Source: a gamma proteobacterium symbiont of Lucinoma myriamae (GTDB taxonomy: Bacteria > Pseudomonadota > Gammaproteobacteria > GRL18). From it: 6,491 nt of DNA. The stretch is from the NCBI GenBank assembly GCA_025655635.1, contig JAHXIM010000528.1:1-6491 (forward strand). Direction: 5' to 3'. Below, one piece after another: positions 1 through 5,706 of this stretch. Both the position numbers and the translations under genes were made by a program. Each line of letters opens with the position of its first letter. Position 1 is the first letter of the stretch. Below the pieces are notes generated by a model. The model was not told the DNA's origin, searched no databases, and saw nothing but the letters and a program-made list of their open reading frames with translations.

Positions 1-13
1 GATTTTTGGTGGT

Positions 14-27
14 AATATCATGATATT
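14..27. repeat. Perfect 14-bp palindrome AATATCATGATATT
   Basis: The 14 bases are identical to their own reverse complement, centred between bases 20 and 21. The first flanking pair mismatches and only one further pair (12/29) matches. The site lies in the gene-free first 82 bases, upstream of the broken DUF2956-like reading frame. A symmetric AT-rich site could bind a dimeric regulator, but no second copy or recognisable promoter is present, and such palindromes do occur by chance in AT-rich DNA. I see no gene in bases 1-82; all three forward frames contain stops. Confidence 0.3.
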
Positions 28-82
28 TCACTATAATTTCAATGGGTTATGATTATAGACCATTTTCAACTGATTTTTATAG

Positions 83-349
83 GTTAATAAACCGAATCAA
101 ACCAAAGAACAAACCAAGCTGATTACTCAGGGAATACAAAAGGGTATTGCAGCATATAAAAAACAACAAAAAAATAAGGCGCGTGAACAGGATAAATTAA
201 AAAAGAAAATAACGCGTAAGCAGCAGGAGAATATTAATAAAGAAGAAAAGATTGATGCTGAAAGCCAATGTAAAACAAGCTGGCTACCATGGATTTTATT
301 GATAATAAGCTGGCTTGGTATGGCATTATTTTTGGTACTGACAAAATAA
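83..349 (+). pseudogene. 3' part of a DUF2956-like small membrane protein gene, start missing
   Basis: The frame reads 88 codons from GTT (83) to TAA (347-349). The beginning (NKPNQTKEQTKLITQGIQKG) and the following Lys/Gln/Arg-rich stretch (residues about 20-60, YKKQQKNKAREQDK) match my memory of DUF2956 proteins of gammaproteobacteria, which have RPGQTKEQTKLI in this place. The end (residues about 68-88, WLPWILLIISWLGMALFLVL) is one hydrophobic helix, so the intact protein would be a small charged cytoplasmic protein with a C-terminal membrane anchor. An in-frame TAG (80-82) abuts the first codon, with further stops upstream. No ATG or GTG precedes the membrane helix, and the other two frames upstream do not show the expected N-terminal 20 or so residues. 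It is therefore 5'-truncated, frameshifted, or uses an unrecognised rare start. The function of the family is unknown. It converges on lpxH with 21 bases between stop codons. Confidence 0.6.
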
Positions 350-367
350 TCTGTAACTATTGATTAT
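346..367. terminator. Weak AT-rich hairpin between convergent genes
   Basis: ATAATC (346-351) pairs with GATTAT (362-367) around a 10-base loop, in the 21-base gap between the convergent DUF2956-like frame and lpxH and overlapping the TAA of the former. Read on the minus strand the stem is followed by TTTTG. The position suits a shared terminator, but the stem has only six pairs, one of them G-C, and no long U tract, so it may be chance. Confidence 0.22.
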
Positions 368-370
368 CGT

Positions 371-1087
371 TTAATGTATTATCTCAAAGACCTTAGCATC
401 AGGCGTCCAGTCCGGTAAAACTATTCGTTTAACGGGGTTGTTATTGATTTTGAATTCATGAGTGGCAGGGCGATGAGTATGACCATGAATTAAAGTGCTG
501 CTATTGTATTTCAACATGGCTTGCTCGATGGCCTGTTGATTAACATCGGTAATGTCAGATGCTTTTTCTAAACCGTTTTGTTGACTCTTTTGTCTCATTG
601 ACTGGGCAATACTGACCCGTTCCGCAATGGGCTTAGACAGAAACTCCAGCTGCCATAAGGGATCTCTAACCATTGTTCTAAAATTTAAATATTCCTTATC
701 ATCAATACAAAAAATATCGCCGTGTGACAGTAAAATATTTTGTGAAGCGATTGTTAATTGATGTAGATCTGGAATTAGCTCACTGCCGCTGGCTTGTTCA
801 AAGGCAGAACCCATAAGAAAATCACGATTACCATGCATGACATAAATATTAGTGCCTGAATCCGCTAATTGTTTGAGCTGAGCAATAGGCTGCTTATAAA
901 CAGGTATTGATGCGTCATCACCTATCCAGACTTCGAACAGATCGCCAAGAATAAAAAGTGATTCAATGTTATTGGAATGAGGTGTTTTATTTAAACTAAG
1001 ACAGGAGTTAATAAATTGATCAAAACAAGCCTGAATGTCAGGTCGTTTGGGATCAAGGTGTAGATCAGAAATAAAAAGAGTTTTCAT
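371..1087 (-). CDS. lpxH: UDP-2,3-diacylglucosamine diphosphatase (LpxH)
   Basis: LpxH hydrolyses UDP-2,3-diacylglucosamine to lipid X and UMP, the fourth step of lipid A synthesis, as a Mn-dependent peripheral protein on the cytoplasmic face of the inner membrane. The 238-residue protein has the calcineurin-like metallophosphatase motifs in order: D8-x-H10 (FISDLHLD), GD49 (GDLFEVWIGDD), GN87RD (HGNRDF), H122 (SHGD) and GH203TH205 (IHGHTHRP). These match the known E. coli ligands D8, H10, D41, N79, H114, H195 and H197, with a constant shift of 8 from the third ligand on. The shift reflects a short polar insertion around residues 31-40 (near KTPHSNN). The ATG at 1087 puts D8/H10 at exactly the family position, so the start is secure. 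The Shine-Dalgarno is poor: the best AGG is 12 bases upstream and lies within a hairpin arm. The gene follows ppiB by 51 bases, as in E. coli. Confidence 0.96.
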   Translation of the reverse strand: MKTLFISDLHLDPKRPDIQACFDQFINSCLSLNKTPHSNNIESLFILGDLFEVWIGDDASIPVYKQPIAQLKQLADSGTNIYVMHGNRDFLMGSAFEQASGSELIPDLHQLTIASQNILLSHGDIFCIDDKEYLNFRTMVRDPLWQLEFLSKPIAERVSIAQSMRQKSQQNGLEKASDITDVNQQAIEQAMLKYNSSTLIHGHTHRPATHEFKINNNPVKRIVLPDWTPDAKVFEIIH

Positions 1088-1096
1088 AAAGAAAGT

Positions 1097-1130
1097 TGAC
1101 CTGTTTAGATATTAAATAATAAACAGGTCA
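1097..1130 (-). promoter_or_regulatory. Perfect 11-bp inverted repeat between ppiB and lpxH
   Basis: TGACCTGTTTA (1097-1107) and TAAACAGGTCA (1120-1130) are exact reverse complements separated by 12 AT-rich bases. In the ppiB-to-lpxH transcript the hairpin starts 8 bases after the ppiB stop codon and ends 9 bases before the lpxH ATG. The downstream arm contains AGG, the only Shine-Dalgarno-like bases for lpxH. It could attenuate transcription or protect the ppiB mRNA end, but the following bases (ACTTTCTTT) are a poor U tract. Alternatively the stem could mask the lpxH ribosome site. The repeat is certain; its role is inference. Confidence 0.55.
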
Positions 1131-1138
1131 TTTTAAAC

Positions 1139-1630
1139 TTAATCGATGGTAACTTTCTCAATGACAACATCTTCAACAGGGACGTCAGAATGGAAGCCTG
1201 AACTGCCTGTTTGAACACCTTTAATGGCATCAACGACATCCATACCATCAGTGACTTTAGCAAACACACAATAACCCCAGCCATCCTGAGTTTCATTGCG
1301 GAAGTTTAAAAAATCGTTGTCTTTGACATTAAAAAAAAACTGAGAAGAAGCAGAATGAGGATCGGGTGTTCTTGCCATGGCAAGTGTGCCGCGATCATTG
1401 GTCAGGCCATTGCTGGCTTCATTTTTAATGCTGGCACGAGTGTCTTTTTCATTCATACCGGGTTCCATTCCACCACCTTGAACCATGAAACCGTCAATAA
1501 CACGGTGGAAGATTGTACGATCATAAAAACCATCTTTAACGTATTGTTCAAAGTTAGCACAAGTCTCAGGTGCTTTTTCTGTATCGAGTTCTATGGAAAT
1601 TGTGCCATAGTTTGTTTGCATTGTGATCAT
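1139..1630 (-). CDS. ppiB: Cytoplasmic peptidyl-prolyl cis-trans isomerase B (cyclophilin)
   Basis: PpiB catalyses cis-trans isomerisation of X-Pro bonds in the cytoplasm. The 163-residue protein is a single cyclophilin domain over its whole length (E. coli PpiB has 164) with no signal peptide. Active-site residues are visible: R43 in FHRVI, F48, M49 and Q51 in GFMVQGGG, A86 in MAR, and Q97 and F99 in SQFF. Phe107 replaces the tryptophan that gives eukaryotic cyclophilin A high cyclosporin affinity, and Tyr120 (WGYCVF) stands where cyclophilin A has His126; both are usual in bacteria. The start MITMQTNYG aligns with E. coli MVTFHTNHG, and GGA lies 7 bases upstream, favouring the ATG at 1630 over the internal ATG three codons on. 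It lies 94 bases after the secreted cyclophilin gene and 51 before lpxH, in the same direction. Confidence 0.96.
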   Translation of the reverse strand: MITMQTNYGTISIELDTEKAPETCANFEQYVKDGFYDRTIFHRVIDGFMVQGGGMEPGMNEKDTRASIKNEASNGLTNDRGTLAMARTPDPHSASSQFFFNVKDNDFLNFRNETQDGWGYCVFAKVTDGMDVVDAIKGVQTGSSGFHSDVPVEDVVIEKVTID

Positions 1631-1687
1631 ATTTGTTCCGTATATGTTACTGCTTTAATTAATATAAAAGGATTAAATCTTGCCCTA

Positions 1688-1715
1688 TTTATATGGGTAA
1701 AAGTTCAAAAAACAA
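1688..1715 (-). promoter_or_regulatory. Possible promoter for ppiB-lpxH
   Basis: On the minus strand TTGTTT (1715-1710) and TATAAA (1693-1688) are 16 bases apart and about 60 bases before the ppiB ATG. The -10 is good, but the -35 matches the sigma70 consensus at only three positions and sits in the U tract of the preceding terminator-like hairpin. It would let ppiB and lpxH be transcribed independently of the upstream gene. In DNA this AT-rich such matches are frequent, so this is only a candidate. Confidence 0.25.
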
Positions 1716-1730
1716 GGTATTGCCTTATTT
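1707..1730 (-). terminator. Terminator-like hairpin after the secreted cyclophilin gene
   Basis: In the minus-strand transcript AAATAAGG pairs with CCTTGTTT (one U-G pair) around the loop CAATA, and the 3' arm runs into a six-U tract (A6 at 1707-1712 on the plus strand). The stem begins inside the last codons and overlaps the stop codon (1727-1725). Position and U tract fit a Rho-independent terminator. The stem has few G-C pairs and is probably leaky, allowing part of the transcription to continue into ppiB. Confidence 0.4.
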
Positions 1731-2297
1731 GATGACGGTAACATCTTCAATATAAATCGGATCAATGGGAATATTTTGCTGGCCTGCGGTGGCCTGGGTT
1801 TTAACTGAGGCTATTTTATCCACTACATCCATGCCGCCGGTGACCTTACCAAAAACAGTGTATCCCCAGCCGTTAATGGATTTACGGGTATGATTTAAAA
1901 AATCATTATTTTTGAGATTAATAAAAAACTGTGCAGTGGCAGAATTGGGATCCTGGGTTCTTGCCATCGCAATAGTGCCGCGGTCATTTTTCAGGCCGTT
2001 ATCGGCTTCATTTTTTATCGGACTCAGGGTCTTTTTACGATCCTGGGCATTGGTAAAGCCACCGCCCTGGATCATAAAGCCACCGATCACACGGTGAAAA
2101 ATTGTTTTTTTATAAAAATTAATTTCAGCATAATTAACAAAGTTTTTTACGGTTTCCGGAGCTTTGTCAGGATATAATTCTAAAATAATATCACCTTTAT
2201 TGGTGCTCATTTTAATTTTAACAGGATCAGCAGCAAAGCTGAGCATACTGAAGCTGATTAAGAATACACTAAGAACTAAAAATTTAAATCTTGTCAT
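1725..2297 (-). CDS. ppiA: Secreted (periplasmic) peptidyl-prolyl cis-trans isomerase, cyclophilin type
   Basis: This 190-residue protein is a cyclophilin with an export signal: R3 and K5, a hydrophobic core at residues 6-19, and S20-F21-A22 before a likely cut at A22/A23. It should isomerise X-Pro bonds of exported proteins in the periplasm. The catalytic set is intact: R69 (FHRVI), F74, M75 and Q77 (GFMIQGGG), A112, and Q123 and F125 (AQFF). Phe133 is in the usual bacterial position. There are no cysteines. The symbol is positional and functional: residues 140-150 (SINGWGYTVFG) resemble PpiB rather than E. coli PpiA, while the C-terminus (QQNIPIDPIYIE) resembles PpiA. The ATG at 2297 has AAGG 8 bases upstream. 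It is the first gene of the minus-strand set and is very similar to ppiB downstream, so the two may be an old tandem duplication. Confidence 0.93.
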   Translation of the reverse strand: MTRFKFLVLSVFLISFSMLSFAADPVKIKMSTNKGDIILELYPDKAPETVKNFVNYAEINFYKKTIFHRVIGGFMIQGGGFTNAQDRKKTLSPIKNEADNGLKNDRGTIAMARTQDPNSATAQFFINLKNNDFLNHTRKSINGWGYTVFGKVTGGMDVVDKIASVKTQATAGQQNIPIDPIYIEDVTVIK

Positions 2298-2369
2298 TGT
2301 TGATACCTTAAAAAGAATGTTTATTCGAGATTATTAAACCAAAATCGCTATAAAGTGCGAAGTTTTGAC

Positions 2370-2398
2370 AATATAACGGTTTTAATGCCGTGATTCAA
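2370..2398 (-). promoter_or_regulatory. Sigma70-type promoter of the secreted cyclophilin gene
   Basis: On the minus strand TTGAAT (2398-2393) and TATATT (2375-2370) are separated by exactly 17 bases, matching the sigma70 consensus at 4 of 6 and 5 of 6 positions. Transcription would start near 2363, giving an untranslated leader of about 65 bases before the ATG at 2297. It is the best promoter match I found in the window and could drive ppiA, ppiB and lpxH together. Confidence 0.55.
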
Positions 2399-2407
2399 AG
2401 GGAATGA

Positions 2408-2436
2408 TTTATTTTTGTCTGTTAATTCATTAAAAT
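2408..2436 (+). promoter_or_regulatory. Possible glnS-cysS promoter
   Basis: TTTATT (2408-2413) and TAAAAT (2431-2436) are 17 bases apart, about 110 bases before glnS. The -10 matches 5 of 6 consensus bases, the -35 only 3 of 6. Alternatives nearer the gene are TTGTCC (2449) with TAAATA (2474), with a long 19-base spacer, and TTGCAG (2457) with TACAAA (2481). The promoter must lie in this 247-base divergent region, but I cannot decide which candidate is used. No T-box or other known tRNA-sensing leader is visible. Confidence 0.25.
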
Positions 2437-2544
2437 TACCTGTTGTTATTGTCCATTTGCAGCAACAATGCAGTAAATATTACAAATAACAAAGCACACT
2501 CCTTAAATTAATACAGCTTTCTTACTAAGAATGAGTTATAGAAA

Positions 2545-4272
2545 ATGAGCGATTCAGCTACACGCACAACAGAAAAGACCACTTCAGAAACAAAAGTGGT
2601 CAGCAATTTTATTCGTCATATTATTGATAAAGATATTAGTAATAATAAAAATGATGGCAAAGTTGTTACCCGTTTTCCACCTGAGCCAAATGGTTATCTG
2701 CATATAGGTCATGCAAAATCAATTTGCCTGAATTTTGGTCTGGCTCAGGATTATCAGGGAGTTTGTAATTTACGCTTTGATGATACTAATCCAGAAAAAG
2801 AAGAGTTGGAATACATTGATTCCATAAAAAAAGATGTCAGCTGGCTGGGATTTGAATGGAAGGGTGAGCCCAGATTTGCATCCGATTATTTTGCTCAATT
2901 ATATCAATATGCGATTGATCTTATTAAAGCAGGCAAGGCTTATGTGTGTTCCTTATCGCCTGATGAGGCCAGAGAATACCGTGGTTCGTTGACTGAAGCA
3001 GGCAAAGACAGCCCGTATCGTGATCAGAGTGTTGCTGAAAATCTGGATTTGTTTGCGCGTATGAAGCAGGGTGAATTTGATGAAGGTGAAAAAGTCCTGC
3101 GGGCCAAAATTGATATGGCCTCACCTAATCTCAATATGCGTGATCCTATTTTATATCGTATTCGTAAAGTGGAACACCATCAAACGGGGAATGAATGGTG
3201 TATTTACCCGATGTATGATTATACACATTGCCTTTCAGATGCGATTGAAGGCATCACTCATTCTCTATGCACATTAGAATTTGAAGATCACAGGCCATTG
3301 TATGATTGGGTACTGGAGCAACTACAAACGCCAAATCATCCACAACAGATTGAATTTGCTCGTTTAAATCTTAACTACACGATTACCAGTAAGCGTAAAT
3401 TAAAGCAGCTGGTTGATGATAATCATGTGCTGGGCTGGGATGATCCCAGAATGCCGACGATTTCAGGTTTACGACGCCGCGGCTATACATCAGCTTCTAT
3501 TCGTGACTTTAGTGACCGTATTGGCGTCACCAAGGTTGATGGCGTGGTCGATATGAGTACTTTGGAGTTTTGTATTCGTGAAGATTTAGAACACTCGGCT
3601 CCCAGAGCCATGTGTGTTATTAATCCTCTTAAGGTGACTATTGAATCCTGGGCAGAAGATGAGGTACAGGAGTTATCAGCTCCCAGACATCCCAAAGATG
3701 AATCAATGGGCAGACGTACATTAAAAATGACCCGTGTTATTTATATTGACCGTAGTGATTTTGAAGAAGTACCACCACCCAAATACAAGCGCCTGACGGT
3801 AGATAAAGAAGTCCGTTTAAGAAATTCTTATGTGATCAAATGTGAGCAGGTTATTAAGGATGAGCAGGGCGAAGTGATTGAATTACGCTGCAGCCATGAT
3901 GCGGATACCTTGGGTAAAAAGCCGGAAGGACGTAAGGTCAAAGGTGTTATTCACTGGGTTTCTGAGCAGCAGAGTATGCCAGCAGAGGTACGCTTATATG
4001 ATCGACTGTTTACGGTGGAAAATCCCGATGCTGCAGCAAAAAAACACGAAGATGATGATAGCCACTTTCTGGACTTCTTAAATCCGGATTCATTTAAGGT
4101 GATGGCTAATGCTCGTGCTGAAATCTCTCTGGCTGGTACGCAGCCAGGAGATGCTTTCCAGTTTGAGCGAGAAGGCTATTTTACTGCCGATCCGGATACC
4201 AGCAGTGATAAACTGGTTTTTAATCGCACCGTGAGTCTAAGAGATTCATGGGCTAAAGCTGGTAATAAATAA
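2545..4272 (+). CDS. glnS: Glutaminyl-tRNA synthetase
   Basis: GlnRS joins glutamine to tRNA-Gln using ATP in the cytoplasm. The 575-residue protein (E. coli has 554) is a full class I enzyme. HIGH is at 53-56 (PPEPNGYLHIGHAKS), the Rossmann fold continues through RFDDTNPEKEE (77-87), and the acceptor-binding insert includes LRAKIDMASPN and HHQTGNEWCIYPMYDYTH (211-228). The second ATP signature is ITSKR at 280-284 where E. coli has VMSKR, then WDDPRMPTISGLRRRGY. The C-terminal beta-barrels that read the anticodon follow (from about 350), ending FNRTVSLRDSWAK. Compared with E. coli it has an extra Ser/Thr-rich N-terminus of about 13 residues and an acidic insertion near KHEDDDSHFLDF. The ATG at 2545 is the first in frame; its ribosome site is weak (GAG about 9 bases upstream), so a start slightly downstream cannot be excluded. 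The stop is 22 bases before cysS. Confidence 0.97.
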   Translation: MSDSATRTTEKTTSETKVVSNFIRHIIDKDISNNKNDGKVVTRFPPEPNGYLHIGHAKSICLNFGLAQDYQGVCNLRFDDTNPEKEELEYIDSIKKDVSWLGFEWKGEPRFASDYFAQLYQYAIDLIKAGKAYVCSLSPDEAREYRGSLTEAGKDSPYRDQSVAENLDLFARMKQGEFDEGEKVLRAKIDMASPNLNMRDPILYRIRKVEHHQTGNEWCIYPMYDYTHCLSDAIEGITHSLCTLEFEDHRPLYDWVLEQLQTPNHPQQIEFARLNLNYTITSKRKLKQLVDDNHVLGWDDPRMPTISGLRRRGYTSASIRDFSDRIGVTKVDGVVDMSTLEFCIREDLEHSAPRAMCVINPLKVTIESWAEDEVQELSAPRHPKDESMGRRTLKMTRVIYIDRSDFEEVPPPKYKRLTVDKEVRLRNSYVIKCEQVIKDEQGEVIELRCSHDADTLGKKPEGRKVKGVIHWVSEQQSMPAEVRLYDRLFTVENPDAAAKKHEDDDSHFLDFLNPDSFKVMANARAEISLAGTQPGDAFQFEREGYFTADPDTSSDKLVFNRTVSLRDSWAKAGNK

Positions 4273-4294
4273 GGCAACGGGAAAATAAGATACC

Positions 4295-5704
4295 ATGTTA
4301 CACATTCAAAACACATTGAGCGGAAAAAAAGAACTCTTTACTCCTATCCATCCTGGTAAAGTGAATATGTATGTTTGCGGTATGACGGTTTATGATTATT
4401 GTCACATTGGTCATGCACGGGTGCTGGTTGTCTTTGATGTGATCACCCGTTATTTACGTAAAATTTATGGTGCTGATAATGTCACTTATGTGCGTAATAT
4501 TACCGATATTGATGATAAAATTATTGCTCGTGCTATAGAAAATGGCGAAGATATTAATACACTGACTAATCGTTTTATTGCAGCCATGCATGAAGATGCT
4601 GATGCTTTAGGAGTAAAATGTCCTGATATTGAACCACGTGCCACTGAGCATATGGATGAAATTCTGCAGATGATTCAGATCCTTATTGATAAGGGGCTGG
4701 CTTATCAGGGAGACAATGGTGATGTCTATTATCAGGTGAGTAAGTTTAGCACCTATGGTCAACTGGCTAAGAGAAATCTCGATGATCTGCAGTCGGGTAG
4801 TCGGGTTGAGGTAGAACAGTCTAAACGTGATCCTATGGATTTTGTGTTATGGAAAATGGCAAAAGAAGGTGAGCCCAGCTGGGATTCTAATTGGGGCAAG
4901 GGACGTCCGGGATGGCATATAGAATGTTCTGCCATGTCCACCAATTGTCTGGGTGACCATTTTGATATTCATGGCGGCGGACTGGATTTAAAATTCCCTC
5001 ATCATGAAAATGAAATTGCTCAGTCTGAAGGCTGCACGGGTCATAAGTTTGTTAATTACTGGATTCATAATGGTTTTGTCCGTGTTGATGATGAAAAAAT
5101 GTCCAAATCATTGGGCAATTTCTTTATTATTCGTGAAGTGCTGCAGTCCTATGCACCTGAAGTGATCCGCTATTTTATCCTCAGTAGTCATTATATGAGC
5201 CCGCTGAATTATTCAGATGAAAACCTGGATAAAGCCAAAGCTTCTTTAACTACCTTATATCAGGCTCTACTTGATATTGACTCTGTCGATGAAAATGCAG
5301 ACGATAGTGCATTAGATGAGCAGAGTGATTACACAAAACGCTTTGAGCAAGCCATGGATGATGACTTCAATACCCCTATGGCCATTGCTGTATTGTTTGA
5401 TATGAGCCATGAACTGAATCGTTTGAAAAGTACTGATGTGCAGCAAGCTGGTGTTTTAGCTGCACAATTGAAGAGATTGGCTGAGTTATTGGGGCTATTA
5501 GAAAACAATGCTCAGCAGTTTCTACAGGGAAGCTGTTCAGAAGGTGGTCTTGCTGATGATGAAATTAACGCCTTAATTGAGCAGCGAGCTACGGCTAAGC
5601 AGGAAAAAAACTGGTCAGAGTGTGATCGTATTCGTGATGTTCTGGATGCGGAAGATATTTTATTAGAAGATACAGCAGAAGGCACTCGCTGGCGTAGAAA
5701 ATAA
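4295..5704 (+). CDS. cysS: Cysteinyl-tRNA synthetase
   Basis: CysRS charges tRNA-Cys in the cytoplasm; it selects cysteine with a zinc ion. The 469-residue protein (E. coli has 461) shows the zinc ligands C28, C211, H236 and E240 (equivalent to E. coli C28, C209, H234 and E238). HIGH is at 37-40 (YDYCHIGHAR), KMSKS at 268-272, and the family stretches YVRNITDIDDKII, GRPGWHIECSAM and DIHGGGLDLKFPHHENE are all present. The helical DALR region carries AMDDDFNTPMA, and the protein ends in the typical WRRK. The start MLHIQNTL aligns with E. coli MLKIFNTL, fixing the ATG at 4295. The upstream ribosome site is weak (GGGA 12 bases away, or AAG closer), so translation may be helped by coupling to glnS 22 bases upstream. 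Its stop lies 2 bases from the stop of the opposing membrane protein gene. Confidence 0.98.
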   Translation: MLHIQNTLSGKKELFTPIHPGKVNMYVCGMTVYDYCHIGHARVLVVFDVITRYLRKIYGADNVTYVRNITDIDDKIIARAIENGEDINTLTNRFIAAMHEDADALGVKCPDIEPRATEHMDEILQMIQILIDKGLAYQGDNGDVYYQVSKFSTYGQLAKRNLDDLQSGSRVEVEQSKRDPMDFVLWKMAKEGEPSWDSNWGKGRPGWHIECSAMSTNCLGDHFDIHGGGLDLKFPHHENEIAQSEGCTGHKFVNYWIHNGFVRVDDEKMSKSLGNFFIIREVLQSYAPEVIRYFILSSHYMSPLNYSDENLDKAKASLTTLYQALLDIDSVDENADDSALDEQSDYTKRFEQAMDDDFNTPMAIAVLFDMSHELNRLKSTDVQQAGVLAAQLKRLAELLGLLENNAQQFLQGSCSEGGLADDEINALIEQRATAKQEKNWSECDRIRDVLDAEDILLEDTAEGTRWRRK

Positions 5705-5706
5705 TA

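Noticed and set aside
60..83. Pyrimidine-rich stretch ending in TATAG just before the DUF2956-like frame, resembling an intron 3' end or the edge of an inserted element
   Set aside because: No domain V-like hairpin of a group II intron, no terminal inverted repeat and no target duplication is visible in the 82 bases available; a splice-like match this short is expected by chance.
1105..1296. 63-codon minus-strand frame overlapping the 3' end of ppiB
   Set aside because: It is an alternative frame within ppiB and the following hairpin, with no family resemblance; ppiB itself is unambiguous.
1683..1697. CCC...GGG hairpin in the gap between the two cyclophilin genes
   Set aside because: Only three continuous G-C pairs, with mismatches inside; the hairpin at 1707-1730 explains termination better.
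1355..1732. 125-codon open frame on the plus strand opposite ppiB and the end of the secreted cyclophilin gene
   Set aside because: It lies entirely antisense to well-conserved coding sequence, its translation is cysteine- and histidine-rich without family resemblance, and it is explained by codon bias on the other strand.
2376..2391. ACGG...CCGT symmetry within the promoter of the secreted cyclophilin gene as an operator
   Set aside because: Only four pairs, with no second copy elsewhere in the window.
2400..2544. T-box or similar tRNA-sensing leader upstream of glnS-cysS
   Set aside because: No T-box consensus, specifier loop or terminator/antiterminator pair is visible, and this control is typical of Firmicutes, not of gammaproteobacteria.
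3071..3277. Short plus-strand frame inside glnS, and similar short frames at 3878-4081 and on the minus strand at 2924-3124, 3483-3695 and 4759-4944
   Set aside because: All are shadows inside the conserved glnS or cysS coding regions, with no independent support.
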